64,000 nt of DNA from Edaphochlamys debaryana (taxonomy: Eukaryota > Chlorophyta > Chlorophyceae > Chlamydomonadales): positions 806,001 to 870,000 of the forward strand of contig JAEHOE010000025.1 of the NCBI GenBank assembly GCA_016858145.1, given 5' to 3'. Numbering within the stretch: position 1 is the stretch's first letter; each line of letters starts with the position of its first letter. The position numbers and the translations under genes are program-made. This document shows, piece by piece, positions 23,665-35,184 of the stretch. Under the pieces are notes generated by a model that saw only the letters and a list, made by a program, of their open reading frames with translations, searched no databases and was not told the origin of the DNA.

Positions 23665-26600
23665 CTACCAGTCCTCCACCAGCCTCTGCGCCCGCTCCCG
23701 CTCCGCCTCCTCCTCCCGCGCCCACGCCTCCCGCGCGTCCTTCTGCTGCTGCTCTTCCAGCTGCTGCAGGACAGACTCCAGCGCCGCCAGGTACGACGGA
23801 ATCAGGTGATCCGACACCATCGTACGGCACAGCCGGATCCGCGAGTAGGCCAGGGGGTCGGGCAGCTCGAGCAGCACGTACGGCGCCGCCTGGGCCGAGG
23901 CGCGGGCGGCGGCGGCGTCGAGGGGGTTGGTGGAGGCAGCCTGGGCGGTGGCCGAGGGCCCGGGCGAGGGGCCGGAGGCGGCGGCGTCCTCCCGACCCGC
24001 CAGGGCGAAGGCTGGGAAGAGGTGCAGGATGCGGCCGGCCGGGTAGAGGCGGCGCTTGTAGAGCCGCGCCTCCACCTCTGCCGGCGTCGGGCCGCCGCGG
24101 CGGGGCGGCGGCGGCGTGGCGTTGGGCGGGCTGGCGGGCAGGGAGGCGCCGCCGTCGTCCTCTGCCGCCGGCTCCAGGCCGCTGGGGCCCCCGAGGTCCG
24201 ACACCACCCGGCCAAAGCCCCTGCTGCCGCCCGCTGACGCCGAGGCGGTGGGGATGGAGATGGCGGAGCTGGAGGCTGGCAGCGCCCCGCCCTCGGTCAG
24301 CGAGGCCACCCCCTGGGGCATGCTGGCGGAGCGGAGCCCACTGCCGGGCCCCGCCCCCGCCCCCGAAGCCGCGTTGCGGCGGCGGTGGCTGCGGCCGCCG
24401 GCGGTGGGCGGCCGCCCGCCCGCCGCCGTGTTGGCGGCGCGGTTCCGCCGCCGCAGGTCGGCGGCCGCGGCGGCGGCAGCTGCCGCCGCGGCGGCGCCGT
24501 CGCCCGCCTCCGGCGCCCCCACCTCCCGCAGCACGTCCTCCGCGGCCCGTGTGGCCTCGTCCTGCTCCTCCGCCGGCCCCTCCCCCGCCACCCCCTGGTT
24601 GGTCACCGCCGCCACCACCGCCGTAATGCCGGCCTGCCGGGGGAGAGGAAGGGCATAGCCAGTTGGCGGAACGAGCACACACCTGAGTCAGATCAAGTCA
24701 CACTCCATCGCCGGTGCAAGCCCCCTCGCCCTGCCCCGCAGCTGTCTCCCCATGCACCCGGACCGTGCTCAGCCCCCTTGAGCCCCCGCTCCAGGCCCTC
24801 ACCTGCAGCTGCTCCTCCCCCACCACCGCCGCCGCCGACGACAGCGCCCCCCCCGCGCCCCGGGGGTCCTCCGCCACCGACCGCCGCCGCTGCGCCCGCT
24901 CGCTGCGGCTGCCCGAGCGCCCGCTGCGCACGCCCCGGCTGCGGGCGTGCCGCACCGCCGCCGCCCCCGACCCAACAACCCCTCCGCCGCCGCCGCCGCC
25001 GGGCCCCTCCTCCGCCGAGCTGCTCCCCCCCGAGCCGCTGCCCCCCCCATCCTCGTCCATGCCACTGCTGCTGGTGGTGGAGCTGTCGCCTCCGGCCCCC
25101 GCCCCCGCCGCTCCCGCCTCCTCCTCCTCAGAGTCCTCAACGTCATCTTCGTAGTCGGTGCTGCTGCCCCCGTCGCCCTCCCCATCCATGTCCTCGTCCT
25201 CGGGGTCCCCCCCCTCCGTCTCGTCGTCATAGCCGGCTGCGGGGACGGGCGAAAGGCGGGCGGTTGAGGCCGGGGAGGAGGAGATGGCAGCACAGGGGGT
25301 CATATGGGTCGACAGGGTAGGAGACCAGAGAGAAACGGGTAAAGCGAGAGTTACCCGACCCTACTTTCCTTCCCCCGGGCCCTCTCAGCGCCGCACCCAC
25401 CTCCGACGTCCATGCGTAGATCACGGATACCCCTGCTGCCCCGCGGACCCGCACCGCCCAGGCCCAGGCCACCACCCAGAGCGGGGCCCCCCGCGCCAGG
25501 CGGCAGCACCCTCCGCGGTGCGGTGCAGGTGTTGAACAGCATGCCCCCGCCCCGCCACAGCCAGTCGCTGATGCCCCGCGCACCGCCCGCGGCCCCGCCG
25601 CCAGCCCCCGCGCCGCCTGCACACCCCAGTGACGGCAGCGCCGCGGCAGACTTGGAGCGTCCAGGGCTGTCGGGCGGCCCCCGGTGCGCCGCAGCCACAC
25701 CTGGCGGCCCACACACGCCCTCGGCGTCGGCGGCACCCGAGCTCGACGGCAGCCCGCCGCCGCCGTTCCCGCTGCCGTCGCCGCCGTCGCCCCACGGCCA
25801 CAGCCGCCGCCGGAGGCTGCTGCCGTACCCAAAGGCCGAGGACACTGCGCCCGCCCCCGCCAGCAGGCTTCCGCCCGCCGCCGTCGTAAAGGACCCTGCC
25901 CCGCCGCCGCTGTCACCATTGCCGCCGCCGCCGCCACCTCCGCTGCCGCTGCCGCTGCCCGCCCGGCGGCGCCAGCTCCATGATGCGGCCCAGGGCGACC
26001 CAATGCCCTCCGCCGCCCCCGGGGGCCCCGCGCCGCCGCCTGCTCGGCCCGCGGCGCTGCCCGGTGCCCCGGTGCCGGCGGGCCTCAGCTCGGGCGGGAG
26101 GGACTCCAGCAGCCCCACCGCCTCCGCCAGGGCGGGGTCCTGGTCCCTGCGGGGGTAGGGGCAGGGGGGAGGCCGGCAGGTGGGTCCGGAGTCGGCAGGC
26201 GCAGGGCAGCAAGGGGGCACGCAAGGGGAAGAGAGGGTACTGCCCGAGGCGGAGGTCGCGGCGGGGCCCCGCACATAGGCGGGCCCGGTGCTGCCCCCCA
26301 CAGGGCGCGAGCTCACCCTGCCTGACCGCAGCCCTGGTGGGAGACCGCGTTTGCCACCGCATGCATGCAGGACTGAGGGGGAGGGGGAGGGGGAGGACAG
26401 GGCGGGATGCATCGGTAGGGGTTAATTGCCCGTGCCCAAGCCCAGTCCTCCATGTCCCGCCCCGGCTTCAGCAGAGGGGCTCCGTCAATTCCTCTCTCCC
26501 TCAGTCCTGCCTCCGGCTCCCCTTCCCCCTTCTCCCTCCCTTCTAACCCCCGCCCCCAACGTCGTCCCCACCTGCACCGCCCCCGCCATGGCCCGCTCGT

Positions 26601-29600
26601 CCAGCCCCTGGTCCAGGTCGCTGCCCCGGCTGCCGCTCATGGCCTGCGCGCGGGGGGCCCGCGCCGGGCCCAGGCCCAGGCCCAGGCCCAGCAGGCCCGC
26701 CAGGCCCCCGGGCGAGAAGGACGATGACGAGGATGGGCCCGCGGTGGACCCCGACCCCATGCCCTCGCCGCCGGGCCCGGTGCCGTACGGGGACCCAGGC
26801 ATGGGCCCGGGTGCCTCGAAGGCGGCGGCGGCGGCAGCGGCGGCGGCGGCGGCAGCAGCGCCGCCGCCGGCCCCCGCCGCCAGCAGGTACTGTTCCGCCT
26901 CCGCCAGTGCTAGCGCCGGGGAGTTGGGCGCGAGCGGGAAGGTGGCGGTGAGTGATGCGGAGGAGGTGAGGGTGGTTGAGGTGGAGAGGAGCGGGGCGTT
27001 GATGCCACCCGGCTGTGTGATGGTGGTGCGGCGCCGGGTGCGGCGGGTGGTGGTGGTGTAGCAAGCCCTGGGGGAGGGTGGGCGGTGGGGTTAGGATGGG
27101 GGCGAGCATGGAAGCAAGCGTCGGGGAGAAGTGCAACAGGGTGGGGAAAGCAGAGGGAGTCTGCGGGCTGTCGAACTTCGACTGGCGGCAGGCGACGTTT
27201 CCACCGCCCTCGCTCCTCTGATGAGGGGCAAGACCGCAGGCTGCCTTCAGGCCGTAGCCCCGGGCGAGCCAGAGCGCCCCCACCTGCCCCCACCCCACCC
27301 CACCCCCACACACCTGAAGGGCACTGCCGCGGGCTGCAGGATGTTGCGGGAGGTCCACTGGGTGGCACTGCCCACGCCCCGCACGCCGCCCTGGGGGGAG
27401 CAGTGGAGCGGGGGAAGGTAATGGAGTGGCGCGTCATCCTGCCCACAATATCGGCCCTCCCCCACCCCATCCCACCCCACCCCCTGGCGTCGGCGCGATC
27501 CCGCTCAGCAACAAACACACACCCCTGCCCCCACCCCTTGCCCCCTCCTCCCACCCACCACCCACCTGCAGCGCCCGCACCACCCCCGTCCGCATGTCCC
27601 GGCTGAACTCGGTGAACCACGACGACCGCGTCACGTCCTCCCGCAGCGCATCCACCGAGGCAGCGCAGAAGGTGGGCACCGTGTCAGTGCCGTGCATGAC
27701 GCTGGTCACGTAGCCGCGGCAGGCGGCGGCCAGCTCGGGCGTCACCACGCAGGGGCAGGCGATGGCCACGCAGCGCGCCTCGCGCAGGCGCTCCGAGACG
27801 TCGGGGGAGAGGGCGGAGGCGGGGGTGTGCTCGGCGCCGGGGGGCGGGGAGCAGGGCCCGCCCTGCGCGTCCCCCCCGGCGCTGGGGCCGGCGCCCTCGG
27901 AGGAGGACAGGCCCGCGCCCCCCCGCAGCATCATGGTCAGCAGTGCGGCAGCGCCGCCCCCCATGGAGTGGCCTTGGGAGAGGGCGGGGGGAGGCAAGGA
28001 CGTCGCAGGCGGTGAGAACGCAAGGCGCAGGTGAGAAAGGGGCGAGCTTGCAGCCTCCCCGCCCGCCCCTCAACCAACGCCGTTCACCCGCACCCGCAGC
28101 CACCCCTCACACACTCGCCCAACACCACCCCCACGCAGCCGCTCCCCTCCCACCTCCCCCTCCCCCCTCCCCCTCCCCCCCCCCTGCTCACCCACGATCC
28201 TCAGCGCGTACCCCGGGTTGTCCCTCAGCGCCTGTCGCAGCAGCGGCGTGGCCTGCTTGGCCAGCCAGCGCGCCGCCGCCAGCATGCCCAGGTGCGAGTA
28301 GCCCAGCACCACCGCCCCCGCGGCGGGGTCGACCACGTGGTGGGGCTTGGCGGTGCCTGGGGGGGGAGGAGGTGGTGGGGAGTGTTTGCTGCTGAGCGGG
28401 ATCGCGCCTGGGAGGGGGTGAAACGGGTGAAGGGACAGGGAGGGGCGGCAGCGGAGTCCGTACGGGACGGAGCGAGGGTGCCAGGCGTGCGGCTCAAGAG
28501 CCGACACTGAGCTCGGGGGCAGCCTCGCATCCTCAGCATCCCCTGGACAGCATTCCCTCCCGGCCCCTACCCCCCACCAAATGCGCCCCGCCTCCCACCC
28601 GCCAGGCTGGTGAAGAGGTCCTTGACTCCGTGCGTGCCCCGGATGCACAGCACCACGCAGCGCAGCGCCCGGTCCGCCACCAGCACGAAGGCGGGGCGCA
28701 GCACGCCCGCGGTGGGGTGCTGCTTCACCAGGGCCAGCGTGTCTGGAGGGGGTGGGTGGGTTGGGGGTTGGGTGGGAGGTGGAGGTGGAGTGGGGAGTGG
28801 GTGGAGGTGTAGGGCATGGGGGTCAAGGGCCAGCGTGGGGGCAGGGGGCCAGCGTAGGGTGGGTGGGAAGATGCAGCGTGAGGGAGGTAGGGGCCGAGCC
28901 TTGCAGGTGGGAGCAGGCGGGGATGGGGATGCGGAGGACCACACATGGCCAGGGTCGGTGGCCAGAATCTGGCGAGCCTGCACGCTGCCCTCGGCACCCC
29001 CCAATCGGCACCCCCCAACCAACCCTTCATAGCGTACCCGTGGCCCTGATTGCCTGTGAGAGTTCAGCACCGCTGGACGTGTGCAGCCTCAAGACCCCCC
29101 TGGCGCAGGCGCAATCCCGCTCAGCAGCAGCAAAAACTCCGGACCCTCCCGGCTGCCGCCCACCTGCCCCCAGGTGCTCTCGCCAGAACCGCGCCTGCGC
29201 CTCCTCGCGCCGCTGCTTGAGCCCCTTGCAGTACAGCATGTACCGCCGGATCTCCTGCAGCTCCAGCTGTCGACGGAGAGGGACGTGTCAGGGATGAGGG
29301 GGGAGAAGGGGGTTGGGGGACGGATGGAGCGAGGCAGTGGGGGGTTCGCGAATCGTCCAGGGCATGGGAGATGAGGGGACGGGGCCTGGGCCTAGAGGTG
29401 TTCACCTTCCCTAGAGGCCTTGGACCAGCCCGTCCCGGCGTTAGGGCAGCCCCATCCTCCCCTAACGCCTTACCAGCAGCTTTATCTGGTCATCTGTGCT
29501 GACCTCGCGGGGCACGGGCACCACCGGGACGCCCCGGGCTGCGATGTCCGCGGCCGGGTAAGAGAGCGCCTCGCGGTGGGACAGGTAGGCCAGGCCCACA

Positions 29601-29903
29601 AACAGGTCGATTGTGTGCCAGCGACCCAGAGTCTCGTTGTAAAAGTACCTGGGCAGCACAGAGCGCAAGCGGAGCGGGAGAATGAGGCCGGTGGTTTGCG
29701 CGGGGTTGTCATCGACGTCCCGCTTCGCAGTGCTTCCCGGCACACCTGACCACCTCCTTGACGTGGTACATCGCTTCAGTCCAATTGCTGGGCGCGGTGT
29801 CGCGAACGACCGCTGTCTCGTCTGCGTTCTCATCGCCCTTGCCCTTCAGGTAGACGTACAGCGCCACGGCAGCGGCGCCAGCCGCCATAATCCCCGTTGA
29901 CAT
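23665..29903 (-). CDS. Diacylglycerol lipase-like (class 3) serine lipase
   Basis: Eleven exons in minus order (29903-29746, 29648-29474, 29266-29164, 28742-28599, 28356-28192, 27972-27566, 27390-27314, 27067-26572, 26139-25401, 25236-24803, 24633-23665) give 1288 residues in one frame. An N-terminal hydrophobic stretch (about residues 5-19) should anchor it in a membrane. The alpha/beta-hydrolase core has VVLCIRGTHGVKDLFTSL, then the nucleophile elbow GHSMGGG (Ser251). The acid is probably Asp345 in HGTDTVPTF and the base His1242 in MVSDHLIPSYL, a pattern matching DAG lipases. Between acid and base lie about 900 residues, mostly Gly/Ala/Ser/acidic low complexity, with short conserved islands (WLWRGGGMLFNTCT; RLYKRRLYPAGRILHLFPAF). 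Expected role: hydrolysis of an acyl chain from diacylglycerol or a related membrane lipid. The acceptor at 26139 was chosen for phase; a stronger CAG seven bases upstream in the transcript would shift frame. Confidence 0.85.
26818..26872 (-). repeat. GCC/GGC trinucleotide run encoding poly-Ala in the lipase
   Basis: An imperfect GGC/GCC run inside the lipase coding exon translates as a long alanine stretch in a linker between catalytic residues. Confidence 0.8.
27486..27520 (+). repeat. Dispersed intronic repeat, family A copy 1
   Basis: Contains GGCGTCGGCGCGATCCCGCT followed by CAGCAACAAACAC. Related copies are at 28381-28411 (opposite strand), 29102-29140 and 60698-60732. It lies in a lipase intron, antisense to that gene. 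Confidence 0.75.
28381..28411 (-). repeat. Dispersed intronic repeat, family A copy 2
   Basis: The minus strand reads GGCGCGATCCCGCTCAGCAG then CAAACACT, the same core as copy 1 but inverted relative to it; it is in another intron of the lipase gene. Confidence 0.75.
29102..29140 (+). repeat. Dispersed intronic repeat, family A copy 3
   Basis: Core GGCGCAATCCCGCTCAGCAG with a duplicated CAG unit; located in a third lipase intron. Confidence 0.7.
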
Positions 29904-30682
29904 TGTTTCCTGCTGGATGCCCGTCTAGGGCCACCGTGGTGGCCTGGGCATCGCGTTCGCCTGAGCCCGGCGGACTGGGGCTGAGGTTGTATGCCTGAAG
30001 GCTCGTTGTAGGCGCGTTAGCTGCGCATCGTTGGCGAAAGCCGTAAAACGAGGAAGGCCTTGCTGAGGAGCAAGTCACGTCGCAGCTGAGGACGTGACAG
30101 CTCTAGCGTACAGGCGAGCACAGCAGCAAAGATATAAAGTACAGCGGGCCAGTATGTTTGTGGGGCAGGCGTTTGCATAGTGAGGTGCAATTGTGGGCTT
30201 TGGGCCCCTTGACACGACCTGGCCGTCGTGACCGACATGCCGGCGAAGCCACCCATCTAGGCCAAGGGCCCTCCAGCCGCGCTCCCCCAAACTCTGGGGC
30301 AAGCCAAAGCCCCGAGCTGCACCACCAGAACTGCCGAGTGAGTGCTCCGACCCTTCAAGCCTTGTGCCTCTTTACACAAGTTGACGCGGCGTCTGTCAGT
30401 TCCCTTCCCGATAGATATCCTCCACTGCATCCCAGCCCGGACTCCTCCACACCTAGACCCTCAAGCCCCCGCTGCCGAAAGGCGAGTCGTGCCCAGCCCC
30501 CAGCCCCATGACTGAAGCGCCCTGGCACGCACCCCGCCACTCCAAAGCTTCTGCCTGCTCCGCACCTTCCTCCACGCCTCGCCCCTTCGCCCTCCACACC
30601 ACCGTCCTCCTCTCCACCGCCCTCTCAGCCCCACCTCCCAAGTCCCGGCACCCTCCACCCAGGCCCCGAGCCCAAGCCTCCC
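29904..30682. other. Intergenic, lipase promoter and methyltransferase 3' flank
   Basis: No gene seen. The stretch from 29904 to about 30200 has lower GC and would contain the lipase promoter. Confidence 0.5.
30372..30376 (-). terminator. Possible polyadenylation signal for the methyltransferase gene
   Basis: TGTAA on the minus strand about 310 nt beyond the methyltransferase stop codon. Confidence 0.45.
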
Positions 30683-33600
30683 TCAGCTCTTCTCCGCCAG
30701 CAGCGTGTAGAGCTTGGGCACCCCTGCGTCGTCCAGCCGCGGCCCCGCCTCCTCGTCCAGCAGCAGCACCCGCAGGCCCCCGCCCCCGGCCCCCGGGCCC
30801 CCTGCCACAGCGCTCACCACCTCGCCCAGGCTCCAGCGCCGCTCCAGCACCCGAGGCCGCGGCCCCGCGCCGCCCCAGTTGGCTCCGGGTGATGCAGCGG
30901 GGGCCTCTCCAGGAGCTGCAGGCGAGGTGCTGCTGGGGGATGAGGCGCTGGAGGCCGAGGAGGAGGAGGAGGGGGCCGAGGCCGCTGCCGCCTCCGCCTC
31001 GTACTTGGAGTAGGCCACGTCCACCTCCGCCAGGGGCTGGCTGGCGAAGTAGTCCCCGGTCACCTGGGGTTGGTTGGTTGGGTGGCGCAGTGGGTGCGTG
31101 GGTGGGCGCACTAGACGGGCTCAACGCGGGTGTGGTGCGCCAAGCTGTGCGCAGAGGGGCACGTGCGCCCTACGCTGCCCAGCACGAGGCGCGGAACTGG
31201 GCCGTCCGCCTCGGGAACGCTGCATCGATTTGATGGCTCGCGGGGCCAAAAGCGCTACTCCCGCCCCTATGTCCCCACCCCACCCCTCCTCCTCGCCTTG
31301 TGCTTGGCGCCCCTGCTGGAGAGCAGCTTGGTGCTGACGGGGTGGAACTCGCGCAGCAGCAGCCGCCCGCGGGGGGCCAGCAGGGGGGACACCACGTCTG
31401 GGGCCGACGGTGTGGAGCGAGGGGGGTGCAGGAGGGTACCGGGTCGTGCGGGTTTGGGAGAAGCGGAGGTGAGAGGTTACCTGCAAGAGCGCTGGACCAG
31501 CCATGGCAGTACAGTACCACCTGGCCCGACGCTCGGGCCCGAGAGGCGCTGCTGCCCAGACCTCTCAACCTCGGGCTTTGTTTCCTCGGCTCGGTTCCGG
31601 GGGCAGTACCACACTACCAGCCAACCGCAGACCAGCAGAGGCCACGCTCCCACCTCCCCCATGACAACCCGCTCACCCCGCATGAGCGCCCCCAGGTCCA
31701 GGAAGTAGTGCAGCACCCCCAGCTCCATGAGCACCAGGTCGAAGCAGGCGGCGGGGAGGCGGGGGGCGGAGGGGGGGCCGGAGGAGGGGGCGGAGGAGGG
31801 GGCGGAGGGGGATGCCTCCTCCTGTCCCGCCTCCGCGGGCTCCACCCTCAGCGCCGCCAGGTCCCCCACCAGGTACCGCACCCGCGGGCCCACACCCGCG
31901 GCGGAGGCCAGAGCCCGGGCGTAGGCCCCACTGCTCTGCGTATGGGGGCGGAAGGGGGCGGGGGAACGTGGGCGTTGGTTGCTCACAGGGCTGGCAAACC
32001 AAACACGCCAAGGACAAACTACCAACAGCCCCCACTGTTACGCCCGTTGCAGCTCAGGGCTTCCGCGCCACCCCCAGCCCCTCCAAGCCCCTTGCCCCCC
32101 CCCCTCACCGCGCTTGCGTCCACCACCGTCACCTCCGCCCCCAGCGCCGCCAGCGCCACCGCCTTGGCCCCGTGCGAGCCGCACAGGTTGGCCACCCGCA
32201 GCCCCGCCAGGGGGGGAGAGCCTGGGGCGGGGGGCGGGTTCGTTGTGAGGCGAGGGGGTGGTGGGACGGCTGCCAGAACGCCCGCCCCAGCCGCGCTACC
32301 CATGCCCCGCAGGCATAACGCATAGCTCCCCGGCACCCGGCAGCCCACTCACCCGGCAGTGTGAGGTAGGTCAGCAGGGGGCCCAGCGCCCGCCCCGGCG
32401 CCGCCGCCAGGCGCGGCCCCGCCTCCTCTGGCGGCCCCAGTCGAGCCACCCAGGCCTCGAAGGCGCCATCGCGGCCCCACGCCGCGGCGTTGCGCGCAGA
32501 CAGCGCCTGCGGGGGAAGCAGCACGTGCGGGATAGGCCTCAGTCCCTACACCCGTCCCTGCGTGGCCACCTGCTTGCCCACCGCCCTGCAGCCCCCCAGC
32601 CCCCGCCCCCCTGCGGACCCCCAGCCCCCAGCCTCCCCCACCCCCGGCGCCCTCCCGCCCCACCCGCTGCATGCGCGCCAGGGCCGCCCCTACCGCCCCC
32701 GCCAGCGCTGTGTCGCCGCTGCGCCCCGCCTCCGCCGCCAGGGAGGCCAGAGACTGCACCCACACCTGCGGGCGCAGGGGGGTGGGGACACGGGCGAAGA
32801 CACACGGGTGAAGACGGACAAGTGGGCGCGAGCGCGGAGCCAAGGGGGGAGATCTGGAGTTTGAGGTCGCGGCAGTCGAGACGGGCGTGCTGCCTTGCGC
32901 TCAGGAGCCGCTCACCATGGGCTCCGCCGCCCTGCCGCCATTGCCACCGCCGCCTCGCCCGCTCCCGCCGGCTACGGGCGCCGCCACCAGCACCGACAGG
33001 GCCTCCTCGTCCCCCGGCCCAGGCCCTGGCGGCCCCGCCTCTGCGTTGAACGGTTCGTGAAGAGGCGGCGGCCGGGGCCGCACCCGCACCCGGGAGGGGT
33101 TGGCTCGGAGGCTGGTGTTGGGCACACAGCCCACCCGCACCACCACCGCCAGGGAGGGGTGTGGCGGTGAGGGCCGCATGGCGAAGCCCTCCCGGCCGCC
33201 CGTTAGAGGCTCCAGCGGCCCCACGGCCCAGCCCGAGCCCGCGGCGCCAAACATGGCGTGCACGGTCTGCGGTTGGGGCAGGAATCAGGCCACAGGGAGG
33301 GCGGGGGGCGAAGCTGAGGCAGCAGCCGGCGATGGGCAAAGCCCAGGAGGGCTGTGGGCGTGCATGCTTGCCACGAGGGGCCCTAGGCCGCCCCGTGGCT
33401 CCCTGCCGTGCTCACCCGCATCTGGTCCCACTGCACCTCCACCTCCAGAGCCGCCTCCGTGCTGGCGCCTGCTGCGGCGGAGCACGAAGCCTCCCCTGCA
33501 GCAGCGCTCCCGCCCCCCTCCACCTCGCCCTCCCGTCGGCCCGGCCCCTCCCCCGGCCCCCAGCTGTCCAGCGGCGGCGCTGCCCCCTGCAGCCAGGCAG

Positions 33601-34566
33601 CCGTGCGCCGCACGGCCCAGTGCGCGAAGCCCGCCGCCTCCAGGGGCGTCACCACGGCATGGAGCAGCGCCAGCAGCGGGTGGGGGGAGGGGGCTGCGGA
33701 GGCTGGGGCCGGGGGTGGAGTGGCCGCGAAGGAGGAGGAAGAGGGCGACGTCGGCTGGTGAACCGGGCTGCCACCGCTCTCGGCAACGGCTTGTCCAGCA
33801 GAGCGGCTACCAGGTCCAGCGGCAGCGTTGCTGGGCCCGGGGCCTGTTTTGACCTGCTTTCCCACAGCTGCGGCAGCGCTGGTGCGTGCGCCGCCAGGGG
33901 CTAGCGTGGGGGAGCTGGGGAGCTGCCGGCCGCCGCCGCGGAGGCTCGGCTCATCGGGGCTGTGCCCCCGCCCCGACCCCGACGGCTCCCCGGATGACCG
34001 CCCTGACCGTCTACTGCCGCCGCTGACGCTGCCGCCCCCGCCCCCACTGCTGCTGCCCCCCCGGGGTCGCTGCGAGGCCCCCCGCCCCCCCGCCCCCGAC
34101 GAGCCCGCTCCGCTGTAGACGGACCGGCCGCCGCCCGGGCCCGGCGTTGCCGCCGCCCTCAGGCGGCCAGAGGCAGCCTGTCCTGTGCGTACAGACACAT
34201 CCCCGACGGCACGGCATGCTTCCCATGCGCCGAGTCGTGGACAGCCCAAAGAGGGTCCGCGCAATGCGCGGCTGAGTAGGGCCGCCAGCAGGGTGGACGG
34301 GGAGGACTCTGCGGGTGCGAAGGGCGGGGTTTATCGCTTCGTTCCGAGGTCAAGCACGTCCTGAGCGGACCAAGCCACAGCTCTCCCGTGACCTCCCGCG
34401 GCCAAGCAGGTCCTGGCACTAGCTTTCTTGGTCCAGCATGCCCTCCTCCATCGGCACATTCGCTGAACAGGTCGCGATGACTGTTGGCAGCAAGCTGTGA
34501 CCCCTCTAACTTAAGTCACGCACCCGCGATGCCTTGCACCCGCAGGCGACGAAGCGCAACCGCCAT
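30683..34566 (-). CDS. Class I SAM-dependent methyltransferase with long N-terminal extension, probably organellar
   Basis: Nine exons in minus order (34566-34524, 34308-33416, 33266-32916, 32765-32664, 32506-32353, 32221-32109, 31935-31677, 31397-31297, 31063-30683) give 798 residues with all phases closing. The N-terminus (MAVALRRLRVQGIAG, then STLLAALLSRALRG) looks like an organelle presequence. The SAM-binding motif is LRVANLCGSHGAKAVALAAL followed by GAEVTVVDAS (about residues 520-552). Later motifs VRYLVGDLAAL, FDLVLMELGVLHYF and PRGRLLLREFHPV match plant methyltransferases of this type. Residues before about 430 form a Gly/Ser-rich region and then a folded-looking part (LLHAVVTPLEAAGFAHWAVR, LEVEVQWDQMR, HAMFGAA) that I cannot name. 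The substrate is unknown. The intron between the last two exons keeps phase only with a GC donor. Confidence 0.82.
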
Positions 34567-35184
34567 GGCTGCGGCGACCGGTGTTGTCAGCCTCTTATTT
34601 ACAGGTTCCTCATTTTGAGCTAAGTCACAGATGAAAGAATGAGCTAAAGCACACACAGCCGAGCGCAGATGATCACAGCGAAGGCTGATCACCAGGTTGC
34701 GACAAACATGAAGCTCCGCAGGCGGCGGAGTGCAGAGTATAGACGACTCGAGCTACCAAAGCTACCGAAACAGCCATATGAATATGCGGCTTGCTATCTA
34801 CGACTACCTGCGGCCCCGAAACACACGCAGCCACGCGGCGAGCCCCCCCGCCCCCCCCTCGCTTTCCTCGCGACGTAGACGCAAATACAACTCTTCCTCT
34901 CCATCTCCGCACCCAACTGACGGTAAAGTTCCGCTCATGGCCACGCAACGGGTTACGCAACAAATTCTTGCCAACCCGCGCGGGCCTTCCTGCCTGCCGC
35001 TGTCAACACTCCCTACCTGCTGTCTGCACCTACGCCGCTGCTCCTGCCTGCTGCATACGCTTCTGCCTGCTACCTACTGCTCCGAGCTGCTTCACTTGCC
35101 GCATACGCCGCATAAGTACAAGCCAGGGGTAGCCCCTGGCACAAGCCGGCACCGCGTCCGGCGCCCCTCCGTCCTGGCGGTCCG
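34567..35184. other. Intergenic, methyltransferase promoter
   Basis: No supported gene. Contains the methyltransferase 5' flank and the 3' end of the upstream minus-strand gene; around 35015-35095 there are imperfect CTGCCTGCT-type repeats. Confidence 0.5.
34599..34603 (-). terminator. Possible polyadenylation signal for the 35185-37108 gene
   Basis: TGTAA on the minus strand about 580 nt past that gene's stop and only 33 nt before the start of the methyltransferase, so the two transcription units may be almost contiguous. Confidence 0.35.
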
